From Neckera pumila (taxonomy: Eukaryota > Streptophyta > Bryopsida > Hypnales > Neckeraceae): a stretch of 64,000 bases of DNA. The notes below the pieces were generated by a model. The model made no database searches. It saw only the letters and a list, made by a program, of their open reading frames with translations, and was not told the origin of the DNA. Position 1 is the first letter of the stretch, and every line of letters begins with the position of its first letter. Location: contig OZ018417.1 of assembly GCA_963969595.1 (NCBI GenBank), forward strand, positions 6,202,501 through 6,266,500. Reading direction: 5' to 3'. Position numbers and translations under genes: made by a program. Shown here piece by piece: positions 1 through 11,568 of this stretch.

Positions 1-72
1 TTTGGTACTTGTTCTAAAAATGGCAATTTTTGAGCATATTCAAAGAAACCATAGTCATGGAACTCTTAGGGG
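1..72. mobile_element. End of a TTAA-flanked element cut by the window edge
   Basis: The first 72 bases end in CTTAGGGG followed by TTAA (73-76). The stretch matches the terminal arm of the complete copy at 28912-29836, sharing TTTGGTACTTGT and a long block reading AAATGGCAATTTT then GAGCAT. The rest of the element lies before the window. Only the arm is visible, so orientation and length are unknown. Confidence 0.6.
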
Positions 73-76
73 TTAA

Positions 77-536
77 TCATGTAAGACATTAAATGCCAAT
101 TGTATTCTATACTATGCAAAATTCTTTGAATGGCACAATAGGGTGTCAATAACAAGTTTGCCGGGTATGATATATATCAAGCAATAAATCACATAACCAA
201 GATTTGAATTTTGGTTATTAAAAAATTAGAATCATTGTGTAAAATTTGAACATATTATAGAGTACAAGATACTGTTTTTTTTTTTAATCTTTTTTAGATT
301 TGATAAGAACTTGATCCTTTTTAAATTTTTCAAAATTGAAGACACTTTTAACCAAAAAAATGATATATTTTTTATCTACAAATAATAAACTAAAGAAAGA
401 TTGGAGATTCTCTTTAAATCATACGCCAAAATATCATAAATTTAGAAGCATTATTGATAAAAATATTACTTTAAGAGCCTTTTCATTCAAATTGCAAAAA
501 ATTCAATTTTATTTTTTATTTTTTTTAATAAATCAC
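77..536. other. AT-rich spacer between two element ends
   Basis: Very AT-rich sequence lying between an outward-facing element end at 72 and an inward-facing one at 541. The 84-codon open frame at 336-590 has no recognisable motif and runs into the next element end, so I do not treat it as a gene. I see nothing else here. Confidence 0.5.
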
Positions 537-540
537 TTAA

Positions 541-1300
541 CCCCTAAAGAACAATTGTCCTTTGAATGGACATCGGGCATGCCACCTTGAATTCAGTTTT
601 GACTAAATCTTTTCAAAATTTTGATACAATATGTAGACATGTACCTTGTTTGAGAGAGTAGTTTTTTTTTTGATTGGGTGCCCAAACCAAAAGTTATGAT
701 GGCCAAAACAATTCCGGTAGTTTGGGTAGTTTTGACATCTTTTGGACATCTTTTGCTAAATACCTCCTCTACTTTTGAAATTTTGCATGTATGTAACAAA
801 AATTTTCTGGCATAAAATTGTCAAAACTAACCAACTTTACTTATAAAATCACACTGCAAGAGGAGCCAAACTTTGTTAACTATGTTTGGAAATTAAAAAA
901 AAAATTACTTTCTTCTAACTTCAAGTGCTACAGTCTTGTAGTTTATGTTGTTAAAGATTTTGAAATTTTTTCCACATGTTCTAGATGTTTGCTTCTATGT
1001 TTTCACCACTAGAGTTTTTAAAAAAAATTCTCCAATGTACAAGAAATCAACAAAGAATTTCTTGTGTATTGCCAAATCATTTGACCTCCTTGTATTGCAA
1101 GGTGATTTAGAATTAGGTCAACCAATTATTTGCTTTTGAAACTTTGTATGAGTGTATCTAACAAGTTGTAGTACTCAATGGTGTAGAAGCTCAATTGTGA
1201 GTAGAGGAAAAATCTTACTCGACAAGGGTTTGAAATTTGTTATCCCAATTTAGCAAGGTTTGAAAAAAACCTTTTCACTCAGTTCAAGCATTATAATTTT
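541..1300. mobile_element. Degenerate copy of the TTAA-flanked element
   Basis: TTAA at 537-540 is followed by CCCCTAAAGAACAATTGTCC, closely matching the ends at 11569 and (inverted) at 62750. The interior after it resembles the left arm of the 11569-14931 element. No matching opposite end is clear, so the end given here is only approximate and the copy is probably decayed or interrupted by the LINE remnants that follow. Confidence 0.4.
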
Positions 1301-1309
1301 GAAATCCAG

Positions 1310-1730
1310 GTACTCAATACGGGCTCTCCACAAGTGAATGGCAATAGCTTTGTACCAAACGGACTACATGAAAGCTACGTCCTTAAGAGATCGAGCCTCA
1401 TGCCACACATCTTTTTAGTTAGGAGTGAAGGTGGGTGGAAGATGTCCAGCCCATTTTAACATAATTGTGGTCTTGGGCTGGGCATTTTGAGTGATAAGAG
1501 AACGACCTACGGACGTTGAGTATTCTATAAGTGATAGACCATTGCTCCATTGCCAGCATCCTGGGTTGAAGACCAGTCCTTGTGTGGTACCGTGAAATAC
1601 AAAATAGGGGTCTTGGTTACGACTCTTGTTGATTTGCATCACTCTAATCCTTTGTGTGTATCCACAATATTCATCCTCATCATTGTTAGGCAAGGCAAAT
1701 GAAAGTATCCTAGAGTTGAGGCCCACGGTT
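1310..1730 (-). mobile_element. LINE reverse-transcriptase C-terminal fragment (minus)
   Basis: Read on the minus strand, 1726 to 1415 is an open frame with a stretch reading LKWAGHLPPTF. After one stop it continues as KDVWHEARSLKDVAFM, a further stop, then VWYKAIAIHLWRARI down to about 1310. Tryptophan-rich W..xxLPP..KDVW....SxKxxxFxW.V....L...W spacing is typical of the zf-RVT region after the reverse transcriptase of plant L1-type LINEs. The in-frame stops show that it is dead. No reverse-transcriptase core or endonuclease is visible. Confidence 0.55.
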
Positions 1731-1744
1731 GCTCTTTTGGTTCC

Positions 1745-2445
1745 TCAAGGTAGAGAGAATGTATGGACTTTAGAGGGATGGAGTTTGAAGTTAAAACCAC
1801 TAATCTGCCAGGTCATAATTGGAATTGGATTGTCAAATTGTGGAAACGTCCCCACCCATTCTCCTTCTTGGGCTTGGTCAAAGGAGGTGAGGAGTGTAAT
1901 CCATTGGAGTTGCATCCGACATCGAAACCAATTGCAACTGTTGCATATTAGGTCTTGAGGAAACACCTACACACCAGTTCTTTATTTGCCCGCAAGCCCA
2001 AGAGGTTTGGACTATGCTCAGTCGATACTCCACCACTTATCAGGATCTCAACCTATGATGGAGCCTCACATTAGGTTTGATGCCATCCAGTGTATCTTTG
2101 GGTCTTCTATTCTGTACTAATTTACCAGCTTCCGTACCATTTGGTCCTTACTTAGAGGCTCCTCCTTGTGGCTCATTTGGATCGCTTGCAATAACATTGT
2201 TTTTTCAAGGAGCACCTGGACCCCAACTCTCCTACAAGACAAATTATGGAATCCCCTTTTGGACTCAGACAGAGCAGAGCAACTTAAGGCCCAGATTAAT
2301 TCCCGGCAACATCTCCAACAATACAATATCATTTGGTCCAAGTTTGATAATATTTGGCTCCAATCTCCCGTGTTAGCTTTTCGGAGTGGTTCCACCATTG
2401 TTTGGAGTCGGAGGGGCCCTACCATTTGTTCTTTCTCCTAGTTTG
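1745..2445 (+). mobile_element. LINE zf-RVT and C-terminal tail fragment (plus)
   Basis: Around 1925-2020 one forward frame reads NCNCCILGLEETPTHQFF then ICPQAQEVW, the C..C....ET..H.F..CP.A..VW signature of the zf-RVT domain found at the end of plant LINE ORF2 proteins. After a frame change, 2166-2441 reads WLIWIACNNIVFSRSTW, the usual LW.IW..RN..VF tail that follows. Frameshifts and stops mark it as inactive. It points away from the minus-strand LINE fragment directly before it, so the two are separate insertions or an inverted rearrangement. Confidence 0.65.
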
Positions 2446-3995
2446 TTTGGTTTTGTTTCTCTCCTTGTGTTTCTCTTTTTTCTGTTTATGCTCTTATCTC
2501 TTCATTTGCCAGCCTCAGCTTGGCTGTTGTTCTTTGGCTTCCTTTAATGCAATGGTACTTTCCATTTGTTCAAAAAACAAAACAAACATCCAGGCACTCA
2601 TTGGGCTGAATATTTTTGCACACATTGACTCAATGGTCTACTGTAATTTTCAAGGTTGGAAGTTTAAAAAGATCAATTAATTTTCAAAATTTGGTCCATG
2701 CACTTGAAACTGGCACTTTTGACAATTTCACTCAAAAAACAACCTTTGCCCTTTAAAATTTAATAAAGTTTCAAAAACAAGAACAAGAACATAAAAACTT
2801 TTGTCATTCAAAAACGAGAAAAATAATAAAAATGAATCATAACATCATGATTTGTGACAACTTATTTTTAAACCATATGAAGATTCCATCATTTACACAA
2901 TTGAAGAGAATTTCAAATTCTTCCCTTTCTTTCAGTATGATCAAATAGTTCCAAAAATAAATTTCATCAAAAACTAACATCAAAAAGGAGAAACGACCAT
3001 CAAAAATAAGAAAGGGGATGCCAATGACCAAGCACATTTCATTTTAAGATTTTCATAGTTTACTTGAGTAGCAAGTTCTCATAACCAAATGGTTAGTGCA
3101 TAATGAATGGTCAATGTTCCGTGAATGGAATGTCTAAATTATTGCCCTTATTTTTTTGGAAACAAATGAAATGGAATTTCGTTGTAAGGAAATATATAGA
3201 GCCACTAGCCGTAGGTGGCCTAGTGAATTCATCAGAGGGGATTTTGGGGCAAGAAAGGGCCGTATCAGGCAAAAAAAACTCTCCCCAAATTTCATTTAAA
3301 AAAAAAAAAATCTAATGTGGCCAAAATTTGGCCATGTCACTTTGCTACATTGACGCAGTTTAGCAGTGGGAACTTAGCAAAACTCGTGGGAGAACTTTTG
3401 GCAACTCGTAGCCCTTTCTAGGGCCTGAATTCTTTCTAATTATTGTCCTTCTTTTCAAGTGAAGTTTTTATTTGTGTAATTTTTTATAGCAATCTATAGC
3501 CAAAAATTGACCTTATCTAGATGTCTACTATAAGATTTTAATTTTGGTCTTAGAGATGACTCTAAACTATTGGATGATGGTGGAGAGGTATCCAAACTGA
3601 ATTGCATGGTTGCGGATTCAATACCCCTGGCGGTGACATGTGGATTATCTAGCATGAAAGCAACCTCTCTATCTCAACGGAATCCCTTGTAGATTGTGTT
3701 GTTCAACATGCTTGTGTAAAAACAAAACAAAAGTCTAATTTTTTCTAAGGTAACATTTCACCAAATGCATTTGAGCCAAAATTGATTATTTGCCCATTGC
3801 TACTTAATATAGCTAGAGCCAAAGATTTGCCAATACTTATTGCAGTTAATTATCTAAACCCATATAGATGGATCAATGTATTATATACAAAGGTCAGTTT
3901 TGACTAAAGTGTGTCGAAATTGAATTTTCTCATCAAATTTTGAAAGCCCAACATCATCCTAAACTAATTTGAAGATTACATGAGACACTTTTTTG
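2446..3995. other. AT-rich spacer, no gene seen
   Basis: No supported coding sequence. 3205-3425 holds GGGGATTTTGGGGC followed by A/T-runs and GTGGCC/GGCCATGTC words that loosely resemble the small inverted-repeat elements at 30762 and 32452, but no clean ends could be set. 3545-3720 has weak tRNA-promoter-like words that may mark an old SINE; see the rejected list. Confidence 0.4.
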
Positions 3996-5200
3996 AATAT
4001 TTTAAATGAATGGATGCCAAATTTGACCCCAAGGTAATTGAAAATACCATAAATAGGCGTCTTCGTCTTGCACTTGATCGGCAGGTGAGCAAGCAATCTG
4101 CACAAAAGGAAGCAAAAGCAAATTTACTTTGCTCTGCACGCGAATTCTGCACATTCTGTTTAGGGTTTGTTTCAATGCGCATGTTTCAATGGCAGGAAGC
4201 CTAATTTTGGACCTACAAAAGACTAGGAGAGATTCCTTCCCAGTTCCCACCTTTTTCTCTTCCTCGAAATTCGCTCCAGGCGTCTTTAAATCGGGTCGCT
4301 CTCTAACTAATTTAGGGTTAGGAGCGCAATCATAGGCGCCTCATGCTTCATCTTCATGCTTTTGGTCGCCAGCGCGTTTCCGGGGAACTGCACATGCAGG
4401 CAATGGGCGCGGACAGGCAAAGGTACACTTCCGGAATTTTCCGATGGATTCAAAGGTGGACTGAAAAAAAAAGCCACAGGTGGAGGGGAGCTGTTAGAAC
4501 GGGACGTGCGACTCGTGTCGTCGAGGGGAGCGATCTCGGATTCTCGGGGTTCGTTTCTATTGCCGAATAGCCGACAAATGCTATCTCCGAACAATTAGGG
4601 TTTCCATGTTTTGTTTTATTCCCGATTCAGAAGGAGACTGGGAAGGGGAAAGAGAGAAAACCAGAGCAATCGCCGAGGATTAGGGTTTCCATGTCACTTT
4701 TCTTTCTTTGAAAAGGAGACCCTGTTTTTTGAAAGAACCGCAGTTCAATCAGGATCCTGAGGATTATTATTAGGGTTTTCCATGTTTTCCAAGGTGCGGA
4801 AGAAGATGAGAATTGACGATTCTTGGAAGAGAACTGTGGCAACGGTTTGTCAACATTATTGCCAAGGTTTGTATTTTCAAACCTCGTTATGGTGAGCTTG
4901 TTCATATCAGTCGGCTTCTCTTTTAAAGTCTTACATGGGTACTGTAGTTTTCTCAACTAGCCACTGTTTGGAATTTGTTTTTTTGTTGGATCTGGATTGA
5001 AGGGGGAGGAGCTTTTGCACTGACAAAAGCTACATGTGAGGAATGTGAGGACATTCTTGAGGACCTTGTTCAAAAAGCAAACTCTTTTAGAGTCTTTTGT
5101 AGAGTAGGAGCTTGTTCTCTCATAAGTTATAAATGGCTTAAAAATGATGTTTCACCTTTTTCTACTAGTTTTTATTGAAACTCAATCATGACATTCCAAA
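3996..5200. other. GC-richer block, possible decayed promoter or 5' leader
   Basis: Base composition rises sharply compared with both flanks, and the motif ATTAGGGTTT, common in plant 5' leaders, occurs three times. Several short open frames overlap on both strands, but none has a motif or convincing splice signals. It could be the promoter and leader of a lost gene or a non-coding transcript. Nothing in the sequence decides between these. Confidence 0.3.
4594..4860. repeat. Three diverged tandem units of about 86-89 bp
   Basis: The words ATTAGGGTTTCCATG start at about 4594, 4680 and 4769 (the last with one extra T). Units one and two also share an AAGGAGAC word, and both end in a CAATC...GAGG word. 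The spacing of 86 and 89 bp marks an old tandem duplication inside the GC-richer block. Confidence 0.5.
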
Positions 5201-5736
5201 AAATATTATGAATAGTGAATAGTCTTGCTTATGTGTGTTGCAATTTGATTTAAAATTTAGAAAGGCTTTCAAACATAATGATGGCTTGGTGCACAAAATT
5301 GTTGAATCCTACAAATGAGGAAAAGGAACCTCACAAAGAGGAAGATGAAGCTACATCTTTTCACAAAGAAGAAGGTGGAGCTACAAGGTGAAGCTACATC
5401 TTTTCAATCACAAATTGTCTTCCTACACTACCCCCCTTGGATGATGAAATTCTCTAGTTGTTTAGTGACTTTCTAAAGCTATTGGTTCTTTCAATATATT
5501 TGTCAATGCTAAATTCATTGACTTTACACCTTTTTTTTGTTATGTATTGATGAGTTGGCATCCATCTATAGATGGATTATACTTATTCTAGAATGCTATG
5601 AAGAGCAATGCATGCACTTACTACTGTAGTGTAGAAAGTGAGAATAAAAGTATATTCAAAATGCTTTTAATTCTATATTACTTCATTTATACTAGTGTGG
5701 CCTTGTGCCATTGCTACAACCAAAACAAAAGGAAAC

Positions 5737-6075
5737 TTTGAAATTCAATAACTTTTTCATAGTAGGTCCAAACGCCACAAAACCAAGCCCATGCACCCCT
5801 CTTCGCCGAGCCCTTTCAGATGGTACCAAGATTGCCACCAAAATCAAAGTAAAAGTATTTTTCTAATTTTTTGATTCCATAAATATTTTGAAATTCAATA
5901 ACTTTCGCACTGTGGGTCCAAACGCCAAGAAACCAAGCCCTTGCATCCCTCCTTGCCGAGGGCTTTCCGACGGTACCAAGCATGCGGCTGGGGGACGCAC
6001 GGTCCGGGAGATCTCAACATAACAAACAAAACAAACAAAACAAACAAAACAAACAAAACAAACAAAACAAACAAG
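5737..6075. repeat. Two tandem copies of a dispersed repeat with A-rich tail
   Basis: 5737-5831 and 5888-5981 share a core beginning TTTGAAATTCAATAACTTT and including GGTCCAAACGCCA, CACCCCT or CATCCCT, GCCGAG and ACGGTACCAAG-like words. The copies are offset by about 151 bp. A third copy lies at 61341-61437. The second and third copies continue into CCGGGAGATCTCAA and then an AAACAAAC tail, which looks like the 3' end of a non-LTR element, either LINE or SINE. Confidence 0.6.
6018..6074. repeat. Period-9 (ACAAACAAA)n microsatellite
   Basis: About six perfect units of a 9-bp motif. On the minus strand it reads as a repeated Cys-Phe-Val tripeptide in an open frame (5863-6189), which is a by-product of the microsatellite and not a gene. 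It forms the tail of the repeat copy before it. Confidence 0.85.
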
Positions 6076-7136
6076 CTTAAGGTATAAATATAGATACAAC
6101 CTTGCTAATAATAAATTTTGCAATACTAACAACATGGACTTAGTTTTGAACAAGGTAAGGTAAGCCATCCTCTTCATGCCATAATTCATACCTTAAATAG
6201 TATTTGAGTCATGGCATACTATGATGTACTAGTCGTGCACATTTCAAGATTTGAAATGTGCACTACTGGGACATATTGGCACAGATAGGATTGTTTGCCT
6301 TGCATCCATTCTCCCTGATAAAGGAGAGTGTTGATTAATGAAAAGTTGGAAGTGTAGCTCGGCTGCACTTGACTGCTGGAATGGAATTGCAGGCTGCTGG
6401 TCCAGCAAATGTAAGCACAAAACAAGCTTTCAAATTTCAGAAGGGTTTATCAGTGTCCAACTCCAGGTTGTTGGAGCATTCTGGGATGCACTGGCTATTG
6501 ACACAGTCTCGCTAACATCTCTTTCAGCCACCAAAATAGCTTGAGCTCATGAATTTGTGCAGAGTGGTTGGCAACAAAAATGAAAGAGCCACAGCAACCA
6601 CAAGCACGCCTTGCAGGTGCGAGCTAGCTTTGACGATTCACAACAAGCATCTAAACGGTAATATATCGTAATAGCAATTGAAAACTGTTTTAGTGAAGCT
6701 AATCAAGGTTAAAAGAGTTCCAGTGTTCATTCAAGGAAATTCCAACTTGAAAAAGCCTGCAATACCATGCAGTCTAATTCCACAATGGAGTCCTGAAAGT
6801 CAGTGAAGTCGAGCACATTGGAAACTTTTCCAACTAGAGGGGCTAGAAATCAGAACTGTATACAGCTGCATTTTGAGCCTCATCAAAAACTAGAGAAGTG
6901 AAGGATTAGCAGATGCAAAGGGTTGAGAAATAGAGACGTAAATAAAAAAAAAGGAAGGTCATGGCTACAATCTGAAGGTCCACTGATAAAAAGGATGAAG
7001 TCAAACAGCTGTTCCTGCTTCCTGAGATTTTCTCACTAAAGAAAAGCAAAGCCGAATAAAAAGTGAACCTCCAAACTGTGAAACGAAAACTATGGTACCT
7101 CTGATAAAATTTCCTAAATAAGTTGGAAGGCGCCTT
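6076..7136. other. Spacer downstream of NOP56
   Basis: Contains the 3' flank and presumably the 3' UTR of the minus-strand NOP56 gene. A short inverted word (ACATTTCAAGATTTGAAATGT at about 6239) could form a small hairpin. No other gene, RNA gene or element ends are seen. Confidence 0.5.
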
Positions 7137-10100
7137 CTACTCTTCTACTCTTTGCTTTTTCTTCTTCTTGTCTTTCTTCTTCTCGGTGATTGGCGTCACG
7201 GCAACAGCGACCTCCACCGTCTCCTCCTCTGAGCGCTTATGCTTTTTCGACTTCTTCCCTTCCGGAAGTGGAGTCAACACTGCTACTGTTTCTTCTGTTT
7301 CAGACTTCTTGTGCTTCTTGGACTTCTTCACTTCACCTGGAGTCACTGGGGCAGCAGCAACTGGAGTCAATGGGGCTTCATCGCCCGATTTCTTCTTCTT
7401 CTTTTTCTTCTTCTCCTCAACAGCTGATCCATTCACAACGACCTCCTCTTCCACAACTACTAACTCGCCGTTAGCAACAGGAGTTCCATTGGTTCCATTG
7501 GTCTCTGCATGCTTCTTCTTTTTCTTCTTCTTGTCCGTCTTCTCACCATCTGCCAAGCAAGCCAGCAATAACACAATTATTGAAAAAATGCATGAAATAG
7601 ATATTAACATCACTTGGGCAATTCAATGACATGATTAGAGGCTACACTCTCGCATATCTACATACTTCTAGAACAGACAGAAGTCCTCAGTTTGGCCGAG
7701 AATTCCACATGAGTAGATCCTCAACGACACATACTGCGAGAACAGAGGCAAGTTACATGAAGGAGTCTGTCTTTAGGGAGAGGGCGCCCTGGTTTACAAG
7801 GAGCCCTGCCCCTAGTAACACCAACTCACAAATGTAAAAAACGTCTGAAAACATGCAGGATGCTAGTTGAGATCATTTTACTTCAGAGTGGTTAAGCATC
7901 TCATCATCGGACTCGTTGCAAGACCAAAATCAGACAATGCGGTGCTGCACAACACCACGGATAAACCACAAGAAACTACTAAGAAAAAAGTTCACTTACA
8001 GACACCTATAGAATAGTGTATAACAAACTTACTCTCTTGGTGGGCAGGTTCGGCATCCGTCATTTCCATGTCACTAGGTTTCGCTTCAGCACCGTCGCCA
8101 TTCTCTTCAGCAATCTTGATAGCATCTTTCATGACATCAACATTCTTCCTGGGTGCAATACCCTTGTCATAAAACTCAAGCCGTTCTTCAACCTGCTCTC
8201 GCAACTTCTCCCCGAAGACACTTGTATTGACCTCTGTGGAAAACAAGTGAATTTCAGACTTTGGTAATAACAACAGGGAGAGCATAGCAATGCAACAAGC
8301 TTCTTGAGCTCCAGCGGCGAGCACAGCATCCAGGATAGGTTTCGAGGGTAGCATACCAGAGAAGCAATCAATTCGTGATGCAATGGAACACTTGTTTGCA
8401 AGATATCGAGAAATACGTCCCTTGTTCTTGGTGCTTGCTCTCCCAATGAAAGATGAGTGGAAAATTAAACCGTACTTCGGTGTATTTCCTTTGGTCTTCA
8501 GCGCTCTGCACATTTTTGCAAGCGGTGACTAATCTTAAAGGTACGAAAAATGGACAGCGGTACATGTAAGGCAGTCTGAATCATTACAGTGTCACGGCAT
8601 ATCCATAATGAGAATTATGAGAGTCACTCTACATATTAAACACTCCATACATACCTGAACAATGCCTTTTCAGCACCCAGAATTTGTACTGTTGAAGCGG
8701 GATACTTTGCTAAGTTTGTAAGACTTCCAGCATGTGAAATCAGACGAGCTCCGACCATCTCTCCAATCAAGACAGCGAGGTTGGGAGCTACATCTTGCAT
8801 CTTGGACACCAAGTACGAGTGCAGCTGCTTACGGTATTCTACCAGAGCTATCACTCTTTGTGCAAACATCTCGATATTTATCAAGTCAATAGGTGAAATA
8901 TCTTGACCTGATAGGAGAGAAACAACCAGAGGTAATGTGAGTAATTTCTCAAGGCAAAAATACAGTCTGAACATGGCTGTCTAAGCATTGAAATCATCGA
9001 AAACTTCTATTATTGAGAGAGTCATAATGAGCTCATACCCATGGAGGCTTTAGCAGCTTCGATCACTTCACGGGCCTTGTCTTCGTCACCGATCACCTCG
9101 GTGATTTCCTCCAAACTTTCGTTCGTGATACTTGACTTATCCTTAATGAACTTCACTAGCTTAGCGTAGGTGTAGTTGTCATTCACAATCCTCACCAGCT
9201 CGGGAAAATGCCATGAGTACCACTCCCTGCAAAAGTATCACCAAATAAATTAGCTATGAACATTTCAAGACATATCAATTTTACTGTAATTTTCTGTTCC
9301 AAAGACGAGAGAAGCAAAGCTTACCGAACACGCATACAGAAAGTATTGACGTCCTTGTCAAGGGTGTCCAACAAGCTGATACTCTGAATGATCATGTTAT
9401 CTACACGATTCACATTGAATTTCACTTTACTGCGACTGTAACTATGAGCGAGACCGAGTTGTGCCTTCTCAATGTCTCCATCCTGCATTGCCAAGTGAAA
9501 ATTTGAAAAGGGAAATCAATAAACGCAACAAACAAGGAACGGTTACCCCGGTAGGCATCTTAACATGAATACGAAACCTCCATCAGACCGTAGAACGACA
9601 ATGCTCCAGAACCAATACCTAACAACTCAGGGATCCCGGATTAACCCTAATGGACAGCTCAACATGTGAAGATCCGAAATTTGTCACTTAATACAAACAA
9701 GTTGTAAAATCACAAAGAATGAAGCTGTAAAAACATGATACTGTAAAGTTATTTATTTGTTCCCAACAGAGGCTCCTGATTCCTTTAGGGTTAAGAATGA
9801 GAAGCAAAAGAAGAGAGGTAATAACTTACCTTAAGATCCTTGATGAAACGATTAAAGTGGAACCGAATTCCCCTCAGAAACTCGTTAACATAGTCATTGC
9901 TTTGGCAAGGGATATGCGTGGCCTCCAAAATAGCCGACCCAAGCTTAGGTTCCGCCACACCAAGACTCAACTTCGGCTTCTTGCCAGACTTCACCTTAGG
10001 CAAGTTCAACTCTAGAAAATTCTGCAACTCCGAGGTCATGATCCCTGCAACAACAACAACAACAAACAAGTTAAAAACTACAAATGAAAAATCAACCAAA

Positions 10101-10543
10101 CCAACCGAGTCTGTTTCGACTAGAAAGCACCCCGCCAGAAGAACACACACTCACCCTCGGTAATCGAATTGCATTGCTCCAAAGCATCAGCAGCCGACGT
10201 AAACGGAGTAAACGCCAACAGCTTCACGACTTTCCCAAAGCGCGCAAGGTCCGTTACAGACTCCTGTATGGCTTCCGCATTCTGTCCGATTTCGTCCAAT
10301 CCCGGCGTCTCGAATAACGCATACCCGGACGCCGACTCATACAGAAGGTAAAGAGTCTGTTGGACAAAAATCCGAAACAAATGCAACTATCCGTCAGCAC
10401 TTGCAACAACAGAACCTTGGAACTCAAAGCGCACTAAACCCTCAAAGCAAAGCGTACTAAGCCCTTGACACAAAACCCTGAAATTGAGGTTATAGAGCTT
10501 CAAATTTAACGTAGAAAAATGGATAATGCGTGATGTGTACCAT
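7137..10543 (-). CDS. NOP56: Nucleolar protein 56 (box C/D snoRNP core), nine exons, intact
   Basis: NOP56 is a core protein of box C/D snoRNPs, which guide 2'-O-methylation of rRNA in the nucleolus. Exons by splice signals and frame: 10541-10543, 10155-10356, 9830-10044, 9325-9482, 9039-9226, 8655-8907, 8357-8505, 8033-8233, 7137-7549; total 1782 nt, 593 aa plus stop, frame unbroken. The N-terminal domain reads [16 protein letters not shown]. The Nop domain (about residues 255-400) contains [20 protein letters not shown] and [12 protein letters not shown], the RNA/protein-binding core of Nop56/Nop58. The C-terminus (last about 140 residues) is the usual KKKKKK-rich low-complexity tail. Every intron is GT-AG. 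The first coding exon holds only the ATG. Length and order match plant NOP56. The Nop58 and Prp31 paralogues are excluded by overall match and by the tail. Confidence 0.95.
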
Positions 10544-10690
10544 TGAGGACGATTGATGGTGAGCTTGCGAAGTGATGGCGATCAGGAAGAAGCACGGCGA
10601 TGGAGAACCGCAGCGAGAAGAGCGACGCAAGAGCTCTCTCAAGGGGAACTCTGGAATACCAAAGACGGCAGCTTGAGGTCTGCTGGGGCT

Positions 10691-10713
10691 CTAAAACCCT
10701 AAAACCCTAAAAG
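10691..10713 (-). promoter_or_regulatory. Double telo-box upstream of NOP56
   Basis: AAACCCTA occurs twice in tandem about 150 bp upstream of the NOP56 start codon. Telo-boxes are known in plant promoters of ribosomal and translation-related genes, so this fits coordinated expression of ribosome-assembly genes. Transcription start is not visible. Confidence 0.6.
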
Positions 10714-10822
10714 TTTGGTGTTTCGGCCGCCAACGATCTGCCTGGCGAATCCTTCATCCAGAAAGCTCACTTTCATCCATTCATACATGGAAAGAAAAAA
10801 TGGGGGGAAGTCGAAAGAAGTA

Positions 10823-10847
10823 GAAAAAGAAAAAGAAAAAGAAAAAG
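10823..10847. repeat. (GAAAAA)n microsatellite
   Basis: Four consecutive GAAAAA units upstream of NOP56. It probably has no function beyond being simple sequence. Confidence 0.8.
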
Positions 10848-10849
10848 TA

Positions 10850-11564
10850 ATTAATGTTTTTATTTTGAAAGAGAAAGTTGTGGGTGAAAGCTTACATTCA
10901 CACCAAGGGGCAAAATATGCTACGCCAAAGGTTAAGATTTCAAATTCAGTTGAATTGTTTGCACTGTAAAGATAAATAATCATCCTAATCTAATGTGGTG
11001 TTTGACATGGTAGGTGGTTTAGATTTTAGATTTTTAAACTTACTATAATATTATTATAATCTTCAAAATAATAGATGTTGGAAGAGAATTAAAAAGAGTA
11101 TTTAATCCAAAGGAGAAGGAGAAGGCAGGATTGTTTTGTTCACCTTGCTCACTCTTTGAGGGTAAAGTTTCTCCCCTTGGTGTAAATTAACTCTCAATCT
11201 TTAGTTGAATATTTATCCTCATGATCATGGATTATATATTAAATTCCTATTAATTTGACAAATATAAGAATAATTCTTCCCCTTTTTGTCCCCTATAGTA
11301 TAAGCATACTACAAAGATACACTATAAAAGATTGAAACTAGAGGGATATAAAATGGGGCTATTTTTTGTCTTAATGTGGTTCTTTATTATTCTCAAAGGT
11401 TAAGATATTCTCCTATGTTGTGAATGCATAGTGAAGTGCAATATTCTTAAGGACAATTTGCCTATCGCGCTATTCAAATAAAAAATCCATAATGTGAAAT
11501 ACAATTGACATTCTTTTATCATTCATAATGAACACTGAATCAGACATTGAATTCTTTTGTAATA
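10850..11564. other. AT-rich spacer, nothing recognised
   Basis: AT-rich sequence between the NOP56 upstream region and the TTAA site of the next element. No gene, RNA or repeat boundary could be supported. Confidence 0.5.
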
Positions 11565-11568
11565 TTAA

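Noticed and set aside
3545..3720. Possible tRNA gene or tRNA-derived SINE (box A-like GGATGATGGTGGAGAGG, box B-like GGATTCAATACCC)
   Set aside because: No cloverleaf could be folded, the boxes are poor matches and no A-rich or T-rich end or target duplication was clear.
5863..6189. Minus-strand frame with a repeated Cys-Phe-Val tripeptide, possibly a membrane or metal-binding peptide
   Set aside because: It is produced by the period-9 microsatellite and has no conserved surroundings.
7123..7629. Plus-strand frame of 168 codons rich in Phe and Ser
   Set aside because: It is the complement of the Lys-rich NOP56 tail. Its composition comes from the AAG/GAA-rich exon on the other strand.
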